A program made the position numbers and the translations under genes. Positions 46,994 through 59,403 of a stretch of 64,000 nt of DNA are shown one piece after another (positions within the stretch are counted from its first letter, which is position 1; the number at the start of each line of letters is the position of its first letter). Below the pieces are notes generated by a model, which did not search any database, had not been told where the DNA came from, and worked only from the letters and a program-made list of their open reading frames with translations. This DNA comes from Tamarix chinensis (taxonomy: Eukaryota; Streptophyta; Magnoliopsida; Caryophyllales; Tamaricaceae): contig CM060172.1 in assembly GCA_030549775.1 (NCBI GenBank), positions 4,380,123 through 4,444,122 of the forward strand. The letters run 5' to 3'.

Positions 46994-47574
46994 TGATAAA
47001 CATATAAAATAAGCATTATCTTAGTGTATTTCAAGCATGATTTATGAGTTTTTGAGGCATATTCCATGTTTAGATCAAGGATAATGCTTTGATTTGTAAT
47101 CTTATGTGTGGTTAATGGCTCAAGATTTAAAGAATCGATGATCATTGGAAGTTAAATAAGAGTTTGGAGCCATAATGAGATTTAAAATGCATGGTTTAAG
47201 AATAAAATGAATACAACTATATAAAGAACTATAAATTCAACCGTGATGCAATATGAATCTAAAAAACACAAAATACAAAAGTTGTAGGCATCTTCAATAG
47301 TTTTCCAAAGCAACTTGAATCACATCAATCAATGGTTAGATGAAAACGTTATGGCTAAAACACCAAAGAATATACAAATAAATACATATTAAGCAAGACA
47401 GCACATGTCACACCTATAATTTAATTCAAAATTTTACAAAGCTTCTTTATTTCTTTCCAGATTTTTAAGGCTTATATATATTTATGTATGTATGTATGTA
47501 TGTGTGTAGATATATATGTATGCATTTTAGGTTAAGGTTTAAAGGATCCTTTTTTTTCTCCTACCCACCAATAT

Positions 47575-49061
47575 AGGCAGCAATTGGGCTGGGCAGGCTG
47601 GGTTTGGGCCTGGTTATAGTGGTTTGGGTCATTTTAGGGTCGGCTTATTTGTAGGCCATTTTCCTTTACAGATAGGTCCTAGGTCGGGTTAGGTCATTTT
47701 GGGTTTAGGTAATTGCAGGTTGCCTTATTGTTTAGGTCGAGTTTAGGTCATTTTAGATTTGAGTTGTGTCATGTTAATTTATCAGGTCAAGTAAGGTTTG
47801 GGTTGAGATAGTTCAATTTCAAGTAGGTCAAATTCAGATTATTCGGATTAGCTTGTTGGGTTGGGTATAGAGATGTAAATGGGGCTTATTTTACCTGAAA
47901 CCTAACAAATTTTATCCATCGGATACTTAAACAGATATGGACGATAGAAAAAAAAATATCCATCGGGTTCAGGTATAGATAAAAGTATGGGAGATCCATA
48001 TCAGTATCCGTACCTATACTTGTATCCATATCCTTTCCTATTTACAAGCTATATAATAACCTTTTGCCCTTAATTTTAAAATAAATATAATATAAATTAA
48101 GGTTAAAATTATCATTTGGTTTAACTATAAATAAATTTATCCATTAGGTAATGGTTTTATCTGTTAGATAATATCCATTAACGGCTAAACTAATTATTCG
48201 TCGGGTAACAGACATCTAATAGATGCGATATAGATGTGTTAGTGGATGCCCATTTTAGGTATGAGTATAAATTTAGGTACATATTTTCTTATCAGATAAG
48301 AGTATGGGCATGGGCATATTTGTCTTGAACCCACTCCATTTACATCCCTATCGGGTCAAGTTTAGACTGAGCAGCCTCATATTCGAGTCATTTTATGTTT
48401 GAGTCAATTTGATGGGTTTATTTTGGGTCAAATTGATAAATTAGGTCTTTTTAAGTTTTGATGGGTTAGGTTGGGTTAACATTGAGCTAATTCTAGATCG
48501 AATCACTTTATACTTAGGTCAAATCGGACATTGATAACCAAAATGAATACAACTCATTAACCTCATAAACAAGAATTAAGTTTAACTTCATATGACTATA
48601 TGATTAATAATTTGTTATTAATTTCTATTTGTTTATTATTATGAACTTTTAATGATTTTTTTCACATGAAAAATGGGTAAAATTATAATATTATTGGTGA
48701 ATAAGTAAATTCACAATAAAAGAAAGAAAAATAAGTAATATTTAAATAATAATAATAATAATAATATATTTTTAAAATCTCTAAATAAATAATAAGATAT
48801 GTTTATTTTTTTATTATCATAATTGGTTAATCTTGAATTTAAATTTTTTTAAGCCAGGTTAGGTGTATAGTGAGCTAGGTTGATGGCAGGTCGGGTTGAT
48901 AGTGGATTATGGGTTAGGGTTGGGTAAGGTTCGGTAACTTATATTAGGATTAGTGTCAGGTTGGGTTAGTTTTGGGTTGATTTTGGGTTGGACCGGGTTG
49001 ATAAATTTATTGGTTTATTTCGGGTTGATTTTTATGTGGGTTAGGTCAACTTTTGCCACCT
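47575..49061. mobile_element. GGGTYRGGTY-rich repeat element, probably a DNA transposon derivative
   Basis: An island absent from the 3' LTR. Left edge aggcagcaattgggc, right edge 'caacttttgccacct'; the reverse complement AGGTGGCAAAAGTTG suggests short inverted termini. The interior is dominated by gggttgggt/ggtcaggtt words on one strand in both arms (47585-47868 and 48352-49050), so it is not a simple hairpin. Possible duplication of ctacccaccaat / ctacctgccaat at the edges, inexact. It carries an inner MITE. No transposase. Confidence 0.55.
47869..48349. mobile_element. MITE with AGGGATGTAAATGG termini
   Basis: 481 bp bounded by agagatgtaaatgggg (47869-47884) and the inverted actccatttacatccct (48333-48349), a known terminal type of plant hAT-like MITEs. 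The interior has internal inverted words (atccatatc / gatatgg). A clear 8-bp target duplication cannot be read, as both flanks are gggt-rich. It is inserted in the GGGTY-rich element. Confidence 0.75.
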
Positions 49062-49852
49062 CTACCTGCCAATTAGTATCTAGTTCTATAACTAAAGTAT
49101 TAGAGAAAAATGAAGGATTTCTTATGAAATATTAAATTGTAATTCTCTACCTTAAAGATTTTGCTCTTCTCTTTAATTAATCTCTTCCAATGATTAAGTT
49201 GCATATTTATTTGATGTATTCATTATCTTTAATCATGTGTGAGTAGATTTTTTATCTAGGATTGGGAAATAAGCTAACTTTTCTGGTAATTGATGATAAA
49301 TTAATTTACATTCTTAGTGAAAGTTTGAATTTTTAAATTTGATTTCTTGTAATTGAACTTTGACGACTAGCATAATCACCAAAATAACAATCATAGGTAG
49401 TTAATGAAAGGATCAAAATTTGAAAACTAATATCAAATCTTTAAAAATTAAGGAGGTAATTCAAACCATGAAATTGGGCTAGATTCCTAGGAGATTCTAT
49501 TAGATTAGCAAGAAGCATGATGAGTTTAATATAATCTTAATTCCACGAAATTAGGTAATTGAGCTTAATTAGGGATAATCTTTAGAACTTAAAAGGTTAA
49601 GATTAATTTAACCTAATTCACCCTTTTTAAATTAAACCAACACCAAGAACTGAAATAGTTCATCATTGATTATTGAAGTTGTGGTGAAAATCCAATCATA
49701 GGCCTTCATTATATTGAATTCCACTAGATTAGTTATTTATTGGTTTAACTAGCCAAATATGTAGATTTTGGTAATTAACCCTAACTATCTATGGGATCAA
49801 CCTTCATAGGAACAATGAATCCATGTGCTTTTAGACCTCCCTATCAAGTTTT

Positions 49853-49870
49853 TAGTCTTGTTGCTGGGGA
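49853..49870 (+). other. Primer-binding site, tRNA-Asp type
   Basis: tagtcttgttgctgggga aligns with TGGCGCCGTTGCCGGGGA, the site complementary to tRNA-Asp used by Athila/Ogre elements. All six differences are C-to-T or G-to-A. It lies six bases after the LTR. Confidence 0.82.
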
Positions 49871-50067
49871 CTATGATGTTAATATTGATTATTTATGTGA
49901 CTAGGCTAGGCTTGAATTTTCTTTTTTTTTATGGTTTTTTTTTTGCTACTAACTTTATTTTATGCAAGGGCATCAACTGAAAGTATATGACAAGAACAAT
50001 CCTAAACTACCATTAACTATTGTAGACATAAGAAGGTATATAAGGAAGTAACATAGAACAAGCTACA

Positions 50068-50582
50068 ATGGGTGATCGTAATTAGATTCTTAAGGATTTT
50101 TCCTCCTCAAAAGGTCAAGGCATGCACTCAAGCATTACAAGACCCACTATTAAAGCTAATAACTTTGAGCTAAAACCATTAGTACTCTTGATGGTTCAAT
50201 AGAGAATTAGTTTGGAGGAGGTCTTACTGAAGATCTGAACCTCCATCTAGTGCATTCTTAGAAAATACTTGCCTATTCAACATAGACTATGCCTATTCTC
50301 TCTAAAGAACAAGGCTAGGGTTTGGTTATATTTATTTTCAGCTGGTCTATCATCACTTGGGATCTATTTTCTAGTGCATTCTTAGAAAATACTTGTCCCA
50401 AAGTAAAATAGTACAAATGAGGAAATAGATCACAAGATTTGTATAAAAGGAAGGAAAATCATTCCATAAAGCTTTAGACCACTAAAGGAATTCTTGACGA
50501 TGTGCCCTCACATAGATTAGAGAAGTGGCTTCTTATTTACACCTTCCACAACGGGTTTACTTATGACACTCAGATGAATGTT
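50068..50582 (+). pseudogene. Athila gag, N-terminal part
   Basis: It opens MGDRN at 50068, then a stop, then 'SITRPTIKANNFELKP', typical of Athila gag (RPxxxANNFELKP). GGLTEDLNLHL follows, then CLFSLKNKARVWLYLFSAG (50300-50355), 'TWDLFSSAFLRKYL' in another phase, and VPSHRLEKWLLIYTFHNGFT (50500-50560). The sequence tctagtgcattcttagaaaa... occurs twice (26 bp, at 50246 and 50370): its proper place is the FLRKYL motif, and the first copy replaces the segment after LNLHL. The gene is interrupted at 50583 by a LINE and continues at 53951. Confidence 0.85.
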
Positions 50583-53500
50583 CAGGTAAAATATGTAAAA
50601 TATATCAAAAAACATACAAATACTTCGGGCATACCCGGAAGCTCAAGTAAGGCATTGGCATACCATAGTCTGGTAACTCAATAACACTATCAGTTACAAT
50701 ACTGATATGTTAAAAAAACCTAATAGTTTACGTGTGCCTTTTCAAAATATAGGTCACTGTAGACATATTTTTTGACTTATAAAATAATACTATTCGATTC
50801 AAACTCTTGGTCATCAATATCGATCGCATTTTGTGCCTTCCAAAGGAGATAAAATAAAGCTCCTATTACTAGTGATCTTATTTTAATAATCTTACAATTT
50901 TACCGTCTCCACCTACTAGCTACTCGAATAGTACTATAAAGATTCATGTAGCCATGAGTAATGCCCAACCATGCACGAATATTTTACCAAATATTTTTGA
51001 GGATTGGACAAGAAAAAAATAGATGATCGAGGTTTTCAAGATTCAATCAGCAAAAAGTCATTCTTTGGGGCCATCCAAGAATGTGAATCTATCTTATGTG
51101 AATAACCATCGCTTTAGTATGTGCCATAGAAAAAGGAGTATCTACTTGTCTTGTTGCATTTCCAGACCACTCCAAAAGGTTTCCATTTCTTTGCTTTGGC
51201 TCAAAAGAAATCATATGCATCCTTAGTGGAGAAGCCCTTAGCTGACTACCATGATTTCAAGGTATCTACCACCCTATTCCATGATCCTAGGTCTAGAAAT
51301 AATAATTGATGGATTTAACTCAGCCTCCTCATTAACAAGGAGGTATCATGTGACAATATAAAGGTGTCCAAAGTAGTGTTATGCAAGTAGTGGTTATGAA
51401 TCCACCTATTCCATAATCTCAATTTCTCCTCTTACAGACACTAAATATGCTTGTATAGGAGAGAAAAATTCCATGTCAAAAGATCATGAATACCCAAACC
51501 ACCACCCTTTCCCTACAAGTAAATAGTTTTCCGCACCACTGGTGGAGCTTTTTCTTGCCACAAATATCTTCTATAGAAGCTAACAATTCTTTTGGAAAAA
51601 GTCTTAGGGATCATACAAATAGACAGCCAGAATCTCATCACTCTCTGAATAACTAAATTGAGAAGTTTCAGGCGGCCAGCATAAGATAAAGTATTTAACT
51701 TGCACACTTGTAAGTGTTCATAGATAGTATTAATGAGGATCTCATAATCAATATATCATAATTTGCTAGGGTTGAGGGGCACACCCAAGTAGCGAAAAGG
51801 GAAGGTACCTTGCATTATCATAGAGAAATCTAGAATTTCCTGCTAGGTATTTTCATTAACCCCAACCAAAAAGATTTAGGATTTCAAAGGATTGCCCGTA
51901 AGCCCAAGATTTCACTAAAATTGTCAAGTCCCATCAAGAGGGTCTTAACCGATGGAACATCCCCTCAATAAAATAGGATAATATCATCAATAAAGGCTAA
52001 ATGGGCCAAACTCGATGGTTTATAACAAGAGTAGAAAGAGAACTCTTTGTTCTATGAAAGCAATTTTAGCTAGCGACTAAAATATTCCATACACAAGATG
52101 AATAAAAATGTTGAGATCAGATCCCCCTATCATAGACCTTATGCCCCTTTAAAGAATCCAAACATGTTGCTATTTAGTTTGAGGGAGAAACTCGTGGTGG
52201 AGACACACTCCTTTACTAAGACCACAAGCCTCTCTGAAAAATTAAAAGCCAATAAGACATCCCTAAGAAACACTCAAGATAGAGAGTCGTAGGCTTTACA
52301 AATGTCCACTTTAATCATATATTTTGGATACATGAATTTGCGAGAATACTCCTTCAAGAGTTTTTGAACTAAGAGAATAATTTCTTACATAAGATGACCC
52401 CATATAAACACACCATTTTTAACACTAATGATACTATCTATAATTCCTGTAATAATGTTGGTAAGGATTTTTGTGATGACTTTATATATAGTCGAGCAAC
52501 AAGAAGTAGGTCTAAAGTCGGACACACATGTTGCTTGAGCTATTTTTCGAATGAGGACCAAGTAGCATGGTTTATCCTTTTGAGTAGTTTGCCCTTCTCT
52601 AACAAATTCCTGAAATGGTGCAAAAAAATCTAATCTAACCACATCCTAAGAGGCTTTGAAGATTCTAGCCAAGTATCCTTCAGGGCCCAAAGCTTTGAAG
52701 TTATCAAAGGAGAAGATGGTGTTTTGGATCTCTACATTAGTGAGAGGCTTGAGTAGTCTAGAACACTAGTAAACATTTAGGATTGGACCAGATAGCACCA
52801 CCTGAGTGTCGAGAGATTCATGAGACATTACTAAACCCATTAGTCCCTATAAAAAAATTAAGGAATTCCATTTCCATTTCCTCAACTAGATGGGTCAAAG
52901 CACCATCGGATTTTTGCATAATCAATATTCTAGATTTTGCTTTTTAGTTTTAATCGTGTCGAAGAAGAATTTGGAATTCAAATCCATGTTGAAGAGAAAC
53001 TTGGTTTTTTTTTTCTAGGCAAAAAAGCTAGTCACTACTCACCTCAGAAACAATGCTTTCTCCTGAGGTCCCTCACCATATCCCACACCTACACAAAACT
53101 ACCCACCATCATTTTTTCCTAGGCCCCTTTGAGTTACACTTTAGAAATTTTAGCCTGAGCAATAATGTGCACAAAGTTATGGTGGTTAAAAGATTTCAAC
53201 TCACCTTTAAGATCCTTTAGTTTGTTATAAAGGATGAAATGATATGTGCCACAAACAGATAATTTCCAAATTTTACTCATAATCCCCATAAATTTGGGGT
53301 GATCACACCTCATATTAAAAAACTAAAATGAATTCCTTTGGGGCCTATTATTGCCCATTAAAATTAAACAAGGTGATTGGTTAGATGAACTACCTAGCAC
53401 TAAGAAAAATGTTGTAAGATTCAGGTCTGACGCAAATCCTACTATATCAAAAAGGGCCTGATCTAATTTACATTGAACATTGCATGTATCAAATGTGAAG

Positions 53501-53935
53501 AAGAAACCATCAAATTGAATATATACTAATTAGAAAATAGACAACATTCCTTAAAGTTAATAGTTTCATAATTGGATACCCGTCAAGAACTAATTCTATC
53601 TATGGATTAAGGGGTAGTTAAAGTCCCCACATACTACCCATGGTCCAGTCAAGTTGCTAGCCAATGACATAATGGATTTATAGAGTTCCATATGACCACT
53701 AACAGAGTACAAGCCATAAACGACAGTCATAGCAAACTGTTTTCTTGATTTTAAATCAAGAACCCACCTTGATAGAGTCTGTTGGAAAATTTCAAGGGGA
53801 TTAAACTACACAAGGAAGGGGTTCTATGAAACCATAATTCTTCCATTTTGATGATTCAAAAGTTATCTTGGTTCATCCAACCCCTAAAAAATTCATCCTC
53901 CATTTGTTGTACTTTCTCATCATCAAGTTTCAATT
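50583..53935 (-). mobile_element. L1-type LINE, 5' truncated, inserted in Athila gag
   Basis: 3.35 kb flanked by actcagatgaatgtt (50568-50582) and actcgaatgaatgtt (53936-53950), a 15-bp duplication with two mismatches. ORF2 domains on the - strand: endonuclease remainder with VVYGLYSVSGHMELY and 'WVVCGDFNYPLI' (about 53630-53740), RT with TCVSDFRPTSCCSTIYKVI (52470-52520), 'LSYAGRLKLLNLVIQRVM' (51620-51690), and zf-RVT text HLFFSCPILKNIW near 50990-51030. ORF1 and the endonuclease start are missing. No A tail is evident. Many stops and shifts. Confidence 0.85.
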
Positions 53936-53950
53936 ACTCGAATGAATGTT

Positions 53951-54845
53951 GATGCTAATGCGGGAGGAGCTTTGATGAAAAAAATAATAGTGAGTTCAAA
54001 AATCAAAAGGTGGAAGGTATGACATCGATGCCTTAGATCATAAATTATCTAAATTTGATGCTTTGTTTAAAAATGTTAAAAGCTTCAGTATCTATTTTAT
54101 GGCATCTACTTCAACAATTGCATGTGAATTTTGTGGTTATGTGGGTCACTCTATACTATAATGTAAATTATAAAAAACCCTTTCCCATGATACTTCTAGT
54201 ATTAAAAAATTTAACTGTATTGATAATTTTAATTATAAGGGAGATCCATTCTCCAACACCTATAATATAGGGTGTATGAATCATCTAAATTTATATTATA
54301 GAAACCCACCTCTAAATCCCATGCCTATATCTATTTTTAGCCCTTCTGGTTTTCATGACCCTCAACCAAATCCTCCACCTCAAAGGTCTAATTTCGTAAA
54401 TATGATGGAAAATTTGTGATGACTCAATTGAAATTTAACGAAGAGTTTAAGCAACAACAATAAACTATAAATGAGGTAGTAAAACAATTGGTCGCTAAGA
54501 TGGATTCCCTATTTATGCATAACAAGATGTTAGAGGCACAAATCACTCAACTGGAACAAAATGATAGCTCTTCTTCTAAGCCTTTGGTATGCTATCTGGA
54601 TAACTCAAGACGAATCCCAAAGGTCATGTAAATGCTATATTCCTTAGGAGTAGAAAACAATACGAGGGACCTAAGTTGAAGGAAAATGATGGGGTGCATG
54701 GTCATTATGAAGAAAAAGGTGAAAATAAAGTAGATGAGAATAGGAAGAAGATATACCTCCTACTACTTACAAGCCTCATCTACCCTTTCTCCAAAGGTTA
54801 TTCAAGGCTAAGTTAAAAAACCAATTTGGAAAATTTTTGGAGATT
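53951..54845 (+). pseudogene. Athila gag, C-terminal part
   Basis: It resumes with DANAGGALMKK (DAAAGGALMNK in relatives) after the LINE. A zinc finger with CEFCGYVGH-type text lies near 54122-54150. It is followed by NFNYKGDPFSNTYNIGCMNH (54220-54290) and 'NPPPQRSNFVNMMEN'. Next are MTQLKFNEEFKQQQ and a leucine/glutamine-rich segment 'MDSLFMHNKMLEAQITQL' (54500-54560), probably a coiled coil, then RRIPKVM and a charged linker. Several frame changes are needed, and it leads directly into protease. Confidence 0.82.
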
Positions 54846-55395
54846 TGAAAAAAGTACATATTAATATCCCATTCACTAAGGCATTTTTTCAAATGCATTA
54901 TTATGCCAAGATCTTAACAAAAACCATCTCTAATAAAAGAAATTTGGAAGAATATGAGATTGTGACCCTTACTAAGGAGTGTAGTGCTATAATTCAAAAT
55001 AAGTTACCTCCAGTTCATTTTCTATTCCTTATGTTATTAGTAATGTCTCTTTTAATCGTGCTTTGTGTGATTTGGGTGCAAGCAAAAGCTTGATACCAAT
55101 GTGTACTTTCAAGAAGCTTAGAATAGGTTATTTAAAGCTAACCGCAATATCACTTTAACTAGTGGATCAATCATTAAATTATTTGGTAGGTATACTTAAA
55201 AATGTTCTTATTGAGGTTGCTAAGTTATTTAATCCACTTGACTTCATTATTTTAGAAATACAGGATGATTCTAACATTCCAATTATATTAGGAAGACCCT
55301 TCCTTTCTACTATGGATGTTAAATCAATGTTAAAAATGTAAGGCTCTCCCTAAATAGTGGAGGGGAAAAGGTAGAATTTGACTTAAGCAAAGCTA
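54846..55395 (+). pseudogene. Athila aspartic protease
   Basis: KVHINIPFTKAFFQMHYYAK starts the domain at 54848, then SNKRNLEEYEIVTLTKECSA and 'IIQNKLPP'. After a frame change come SNVSFNRALCDLGASKSL with an intact DLGAS active site (Asp codon 55069-55071), then 'PMCTFKKL', LVDQSLNYLVGILKNVLIEV, 'FNPLDFIILEIQDDSNIPI' and LGRPFLSTMDVKSM. This is the best preserved catalytic motif of the element. One shift lies near 55035. Confidence 0.88.
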
Positions 55396-56700
55396 TGAAA
55401 CTCCCTCTAACTAATAAATTCTGTTATAGGGTTGATGTGATTAACAAGTGTACATATGAGAAATTGGAAAACTATTACTCAGTTGATCAACGTGATAAGT
55501 GTTTAGTAAGTGACAACTCAATAAATGATGAAGATCCCGAGGTAACCGTATGTGCTCAATCTTTGGAATCAACCTCATCTAATTGACTTCAAAATGTAAA
55601 GCTTGAAAGTTTGAAGTTAGTGCCAGAAAGTTCTACTTGTGAAGAAGATGAAGCACCAAAGGTAGAAATAAAACCACTCCCATCCTCTTTAAGGTATGAA
55701 TTCCTTAGCCCTAAGTTTATTTATCATGTGATTGTTAATTAATGTCGAAATAAAAAATGAAACGGATAAGTTGTTAAGTACAGTTAGGAAGCATTACAAG
55801 GTCATTATATTCACCATGGATGACATTAAAGGAATCAACCCACAAATTTGTTTGTATATCTCATGGAAGAGTATCATAAATCTTCCATTGAGCACCAACA
55901 TATATTAAATCCTAATAAGAAGGAATCAGTTAAAAAAGGTGTACTTAAGCTACTAGATGTTGGCATAATTTATCATATTTCATATAGTGAATGGGTTAGC
56001 CCAATATATGGGTTTCCCAAAAGGGGATGCAGCCATAGTTAAGAATGAGAATAATAAACTTATTGCTACTAAGACATTTACATGTTAGAGGATCTGCATT
56101 AAATATAGAAAGTTGAATAAGGCAACCCAAAAAGATCATTTTCCTCTTTCCTTTATAGAATAAATGTTGGAAAGTTTGGCTAGGCACTCTTATTTTTATT
56201 ATTTACAGGGTTATTAGGGATTCTTAAAATCCCAATTCATGAAAAAAAATACTTTTACGTATCACTATAGGAAATTTTCTTATAGGCTTAAATACTTTAT
56301 TCTTTATATTACCTCTTCCACTTTTTAACAATGTATGATAACTTTCTTCTTTGAATTTATAGAGGATAATATGGATGTGTTTATGGATGAATTTTTTGTG
56401 TATGGCACTAGTTTTAATGGTTGTTTAGCTGACTTGTCTTTAGTTTTCCAACATTGTGAAGAGGTTAATTTAGTCTTAAATTAGGAGAAATTCCACTTTA
56501 TGGTAAAGGATGGAATAGTTCTATGACACAAATAAAAGTAGAAGTCATTGAAAAATTACCTCCATCAATATTAGTCAGGGGAGTAAGAAGTGTCTTAGGA
56601 TATATTAATTTCTAAAAGCATTTCACTGACTTTTTAAAAATCTCAAAACCCTTAAATAACCTCTTTCTTAAAAATGTTCTCTTTGATTTCACTTATGAAT
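55396..56700 (+). pseudogene. Athila reverse transcriptase
   Basis: After a linker (open 55395-55586, acidic), RT begins near 55850: EYHKSSIEHQHILNPNKKES, 'KLLDVGIIYHISYSEWVSPI', then after a shift a CIKYRKLNKATQKDHFPLPF-like block near 56095-56155, then MLESLARHSYF. Motifs between 56190 and 56340 are scrambled. The catalytic box reads VFMDEFFVYG (56377-56406): the second Asp of MDDF is Glu (codon 56389-56391). It is followed by FQHCEEVNLVLN (56446-56480), 'EKFHFMVKDGIVL' and KVEVIEKLPPS. RT is inactive by several lesions. Confidence 0.85.
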
Positions 56701-57135
56701 GCCTTGATGCTTTTCATAGGTTGAATGAAGAACTGATAATAGGTCCTATTATGGAACCACTAAATTAGAATTTTCCATTTGAAATTATGATTGATGCAAG
56801 TGATTATACGGTTGGCGTTGAGCTAGGACAAAATGAAAAACAAGATAGTTCATGCAATTTATTATGCTAGTCGTATTTTTCATAAGGCCCAAGTTAAATA
56901 TGCTACCACAAAAAAGGAGCTATTAACAATTATTTTTCCTTTCACAAGTTTCAGTCTTACTTAGCGGGGTCCAAAGTCATCAGTTATATCGACTACTCCA
57001 CCATCAAATATCTTTTGAGCAAGAAAGATGCTAATACTACGTTGATTCTATGGATAATATTACTAAAAGAGTTTGATCTAGACATTAAAGACACAAAAGG
57101 GATAGAAAATCTTGTGGCAAACCATTTATAAAGGA
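56701..57135 (+). pseudogene. Athila RNase H domain
   Basis: CLDAFHRLNEELIIGPIMEP and 'FPFEIMIDASDYTVGVELGQ' (about 56772-56834) include the first catalytic Asp. After a shift come VHAIYYASRIFHKAQVKYAT and 'TKKELLTIIFPFHKFQSYL', then IDYSTIKYLLSKKDAN and IKDTKGIENLVANHL (57090-57130), the end of the RT-RNase H region. In active copies the motif DHSALKYLL carries an Asp that is retained here as ID-YS. One shift near 56840 and a terminal stop. Confidence 0.85.
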
Positions 57136-57405
57136 TGAAATAAGAGTCACATGATATGGAGGAGGATGAACTACCAATTGATGACTCCTTCCAAGTTAAA
57201 CATTTTCTATCCATAAAAAGGTTGGATCCACCATAATATGCAGAATGTGTCAACGTCATAGTGTGTGGAGTCTTTCCCCCAGATCTGAGTTATGAATTTA
57301 AGAAGTTTTTTATACACTTAAAGTATTACTTTTAGGATGAACCATTCCCACACAAACGGTGTGTTGATGGGATATTTAGAAGATGTTCCTAAAGATGAGG
57401 TTACA
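57136..57405 (+). pseudogene. Athila integrase N-terminus, truncated
   Basis: Text reads MEEDELPIDDSFQVKHFLSI, 'YAECVNVIVCGVFPPDLSYE', FKKFFIHLKYYF, a stop, DEPFPHKRCVDGIFRRC. This matches the region before the integrase zinc domain (YYWDEPxLxxxCxDxIxRRC). It breaks off near 57395, and no HHCC or D,D-35-E core follows, so integrase is deleted. Confidence 0.82.
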
Positions 57406-59393
57406 AGTATGCCCCTAATCATTTTGAACACAAAATAAAATAAAATAAAATAAAAATCCATCCCCCATTTTTGTCTTTACCAAACCCCCTCTTTCACACC
57501 ATTCGACCCCACCTACACAACATCCATAAAATCCACCGCCGCATAGCACCACCCTCCTCATCCACCCATCTCTATCACCTAAGCCTACACACCATTGCAC
57601 CCTACTTATTTCGTCCTCTTCCTACATCACACCAGCAACCACCATTCAAGGTACCATCGAGCAATAATAACAACATCAAGGTCAACTTTTAGATTCTATA
57701 AACCACATGATGTAGTCATTTCATAAGTGGCAACTATTCCACAATGCCCACATGAATTAGTATGTTCCATGCACCCTTACACTTATTTATATCATACTAC
57801 ATTGGGGATAATGTAGATCTTAAGCTTGGGGTTGGAGGTTCATTATATATTGATGATTGCATATGATTGCCTATTTTTGTTTTTGTTTTTTTCTTTTTTG
57901 AAACACTAAAAAATAATATATATATATATATATATATGTATATGTATATTGGGAAATGATTTCCTAATGATGATATGAATCCATAGCCTTTATCGATCAT
58001 TGAACTAGATAGATGCTCATTAGTTAAGACTAGAAAAACTTTTTAACCCACATTTTAACCGATTCTCAAAGGCTTTGATTGTAAATTAGCAATACGGGGA
58101 GAAATAAACTTGAATGTTATATTAGCTTGTAGAAGTTAGCATTTATATAGCTAACATCGTAACCTTTAAAATATTGAGACAAAAAGAAATTAAATTTGGT
58201 AAACGTTTAAACCCTGTGAGAGCTTAAGCCTAAAATTAGATGCATTACTAATCAAATCATGATTTTTTGTTCTTTCCTTGTGTGATATTCTTCAATAGTG
58301 TAGGAGACTAGAATTTTCATTTGAATCTCTTTAAGGCCACATATAACTTTTGCATACAAAATAAGTGATTGAGGCACATGTTTTTTTATTCATACTCCAC
58401 ATTAGCTAAACAACCCTACCATACTCTATTTTTCCTTTTGATGATCCCTTTTAAGCTTATCAGACTAATTTTTGTTGATTCAACCAACATATGTAACCTC
58501 TAATTTCGAATATAATCCTTACCCATGCCTAAGCTAGGGGAATAATTTATGATATAATGGGTTATATGAGTAATGTTGTGTAATTTTGGGGGTGTGAAAG
58601 GATATGTTTGGTTTCCTCATTATTTTTTTCTTCTCATTAAAAAAAGGGAGAAGAAAGAAAGAGACGAAGAAGAAATATTACAAATAAAGTATTACCTTTC
58701 TGGTGCATGTAATTGTGGGCAATCATAAAATTTGTTTTAGCATATCAAAGTTGTAGTTAGAAGAAGGTATTTGATAGAATTGTCTGGATGTTGTTGATCT
58801 TCCTTTGAAATATTGTGTTTTACATTTATTGTTGCACCAGTAATAGGCTTTTAGCTTCATTCCCAAATATCTATCTTACCCTTTTGACCCTAGCCCCATT
58901 ATAGTCAAATAACATTTTTAGCATGCATTAGTTTTCAAAGTGATGGATAATTTAGATGAGAAGAAAGCCTATGAATTGAATACATCATTCTTAAGAATTT
59001 TGAGCAATATAATTCTACCCTAAAACACATGAGAAATTGAGAATCAGCATGCCCTAAAGCGAGGTATACCAATTTAACTACCTAAATATCTCAAGTTTAC
59101 TACTTCCAAATTAAAGCTAGTTACATGAATTTTGTTTATATTACTTTGGCTTGAATATAGGATAGAAAGGTTATCCTTGACTTGTGACACTTGTAATTGC
59201 AAATAAATTTCTAAATATGATTTTATTGAAAGCCGTGGAATTTACTCTGTTAAGCTATGATGAAACATGTTTATCTTGTGATATGTTGGATATTGGTTAT
59301 AGTATTAATAAAGGGGTGATCCTTACTCCATTATCGTTCCCTCATCCTATGGTTCTTATTGCTTATTAGCTTGAGGAAAAGCAAAAGTCTAAT
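57406..59393 (+). other. Athila 3' non-coding region with a C-rich patch
   Basis: 57430-57455 is an (AAAAT)n run; 57455-57690 is C/A-rich like 41270-42000 and may be an LTR fragment. At 57795-57835, 'attggggataatgtagatct' and taagcttggggttggagg match the end of the Athila coding region and the start of its 3' UTR. An at run lies at 57918-57940. 58020-59390 has no recognisable gene; words such as 'catgcctaagctaggggaa' near 58525 are typical of the long 3' UTR. The short frames at 57471 and 59184 are not credible. Confidence 0.6.
57431..57455. repeat. (AAAAT)n microsatellite
   Basis: Five aaaat/aaata units at the junction after the truncated integrase. Confidence 0.9.
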
Positions 59394-59403
59394 CTTGGGG
59401 AGT
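59394..59403 (+). other. Polypurine tract of the Athila element
   Basis: cttggggagt precedes the LTR start tgataaaa; the context 'aaaagtctaatcttgggg' is typical of Athila/Tat. Confidence 0.82.

Larger units (their letters stand above)
46994..49846 (+). repeat. 5' LTR of the Athila element
   Basis: 2853 bp with a 1.49-kb insertion (47575-49061). Without it, about 1.37 kb, matching the 1312-bp 3' LTR. The start 'tgataaacatataaaataag' and the end 'gacctccctatca' align with the 3' LTR ends. Confidence 0.92.

Noticed and set aside
47585..49050. Telomeric or satellite array (gggtt words)
   Set aside because: The words are irregular (gggtcaggtt, gggttgggt) without a constant period, and the block has insertion-like ends inside an LTR.
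57471..57692. 73-codon frame and its antisense partner
   Set aside because: C/A-rich patch, both strands open, no recognisable domain.
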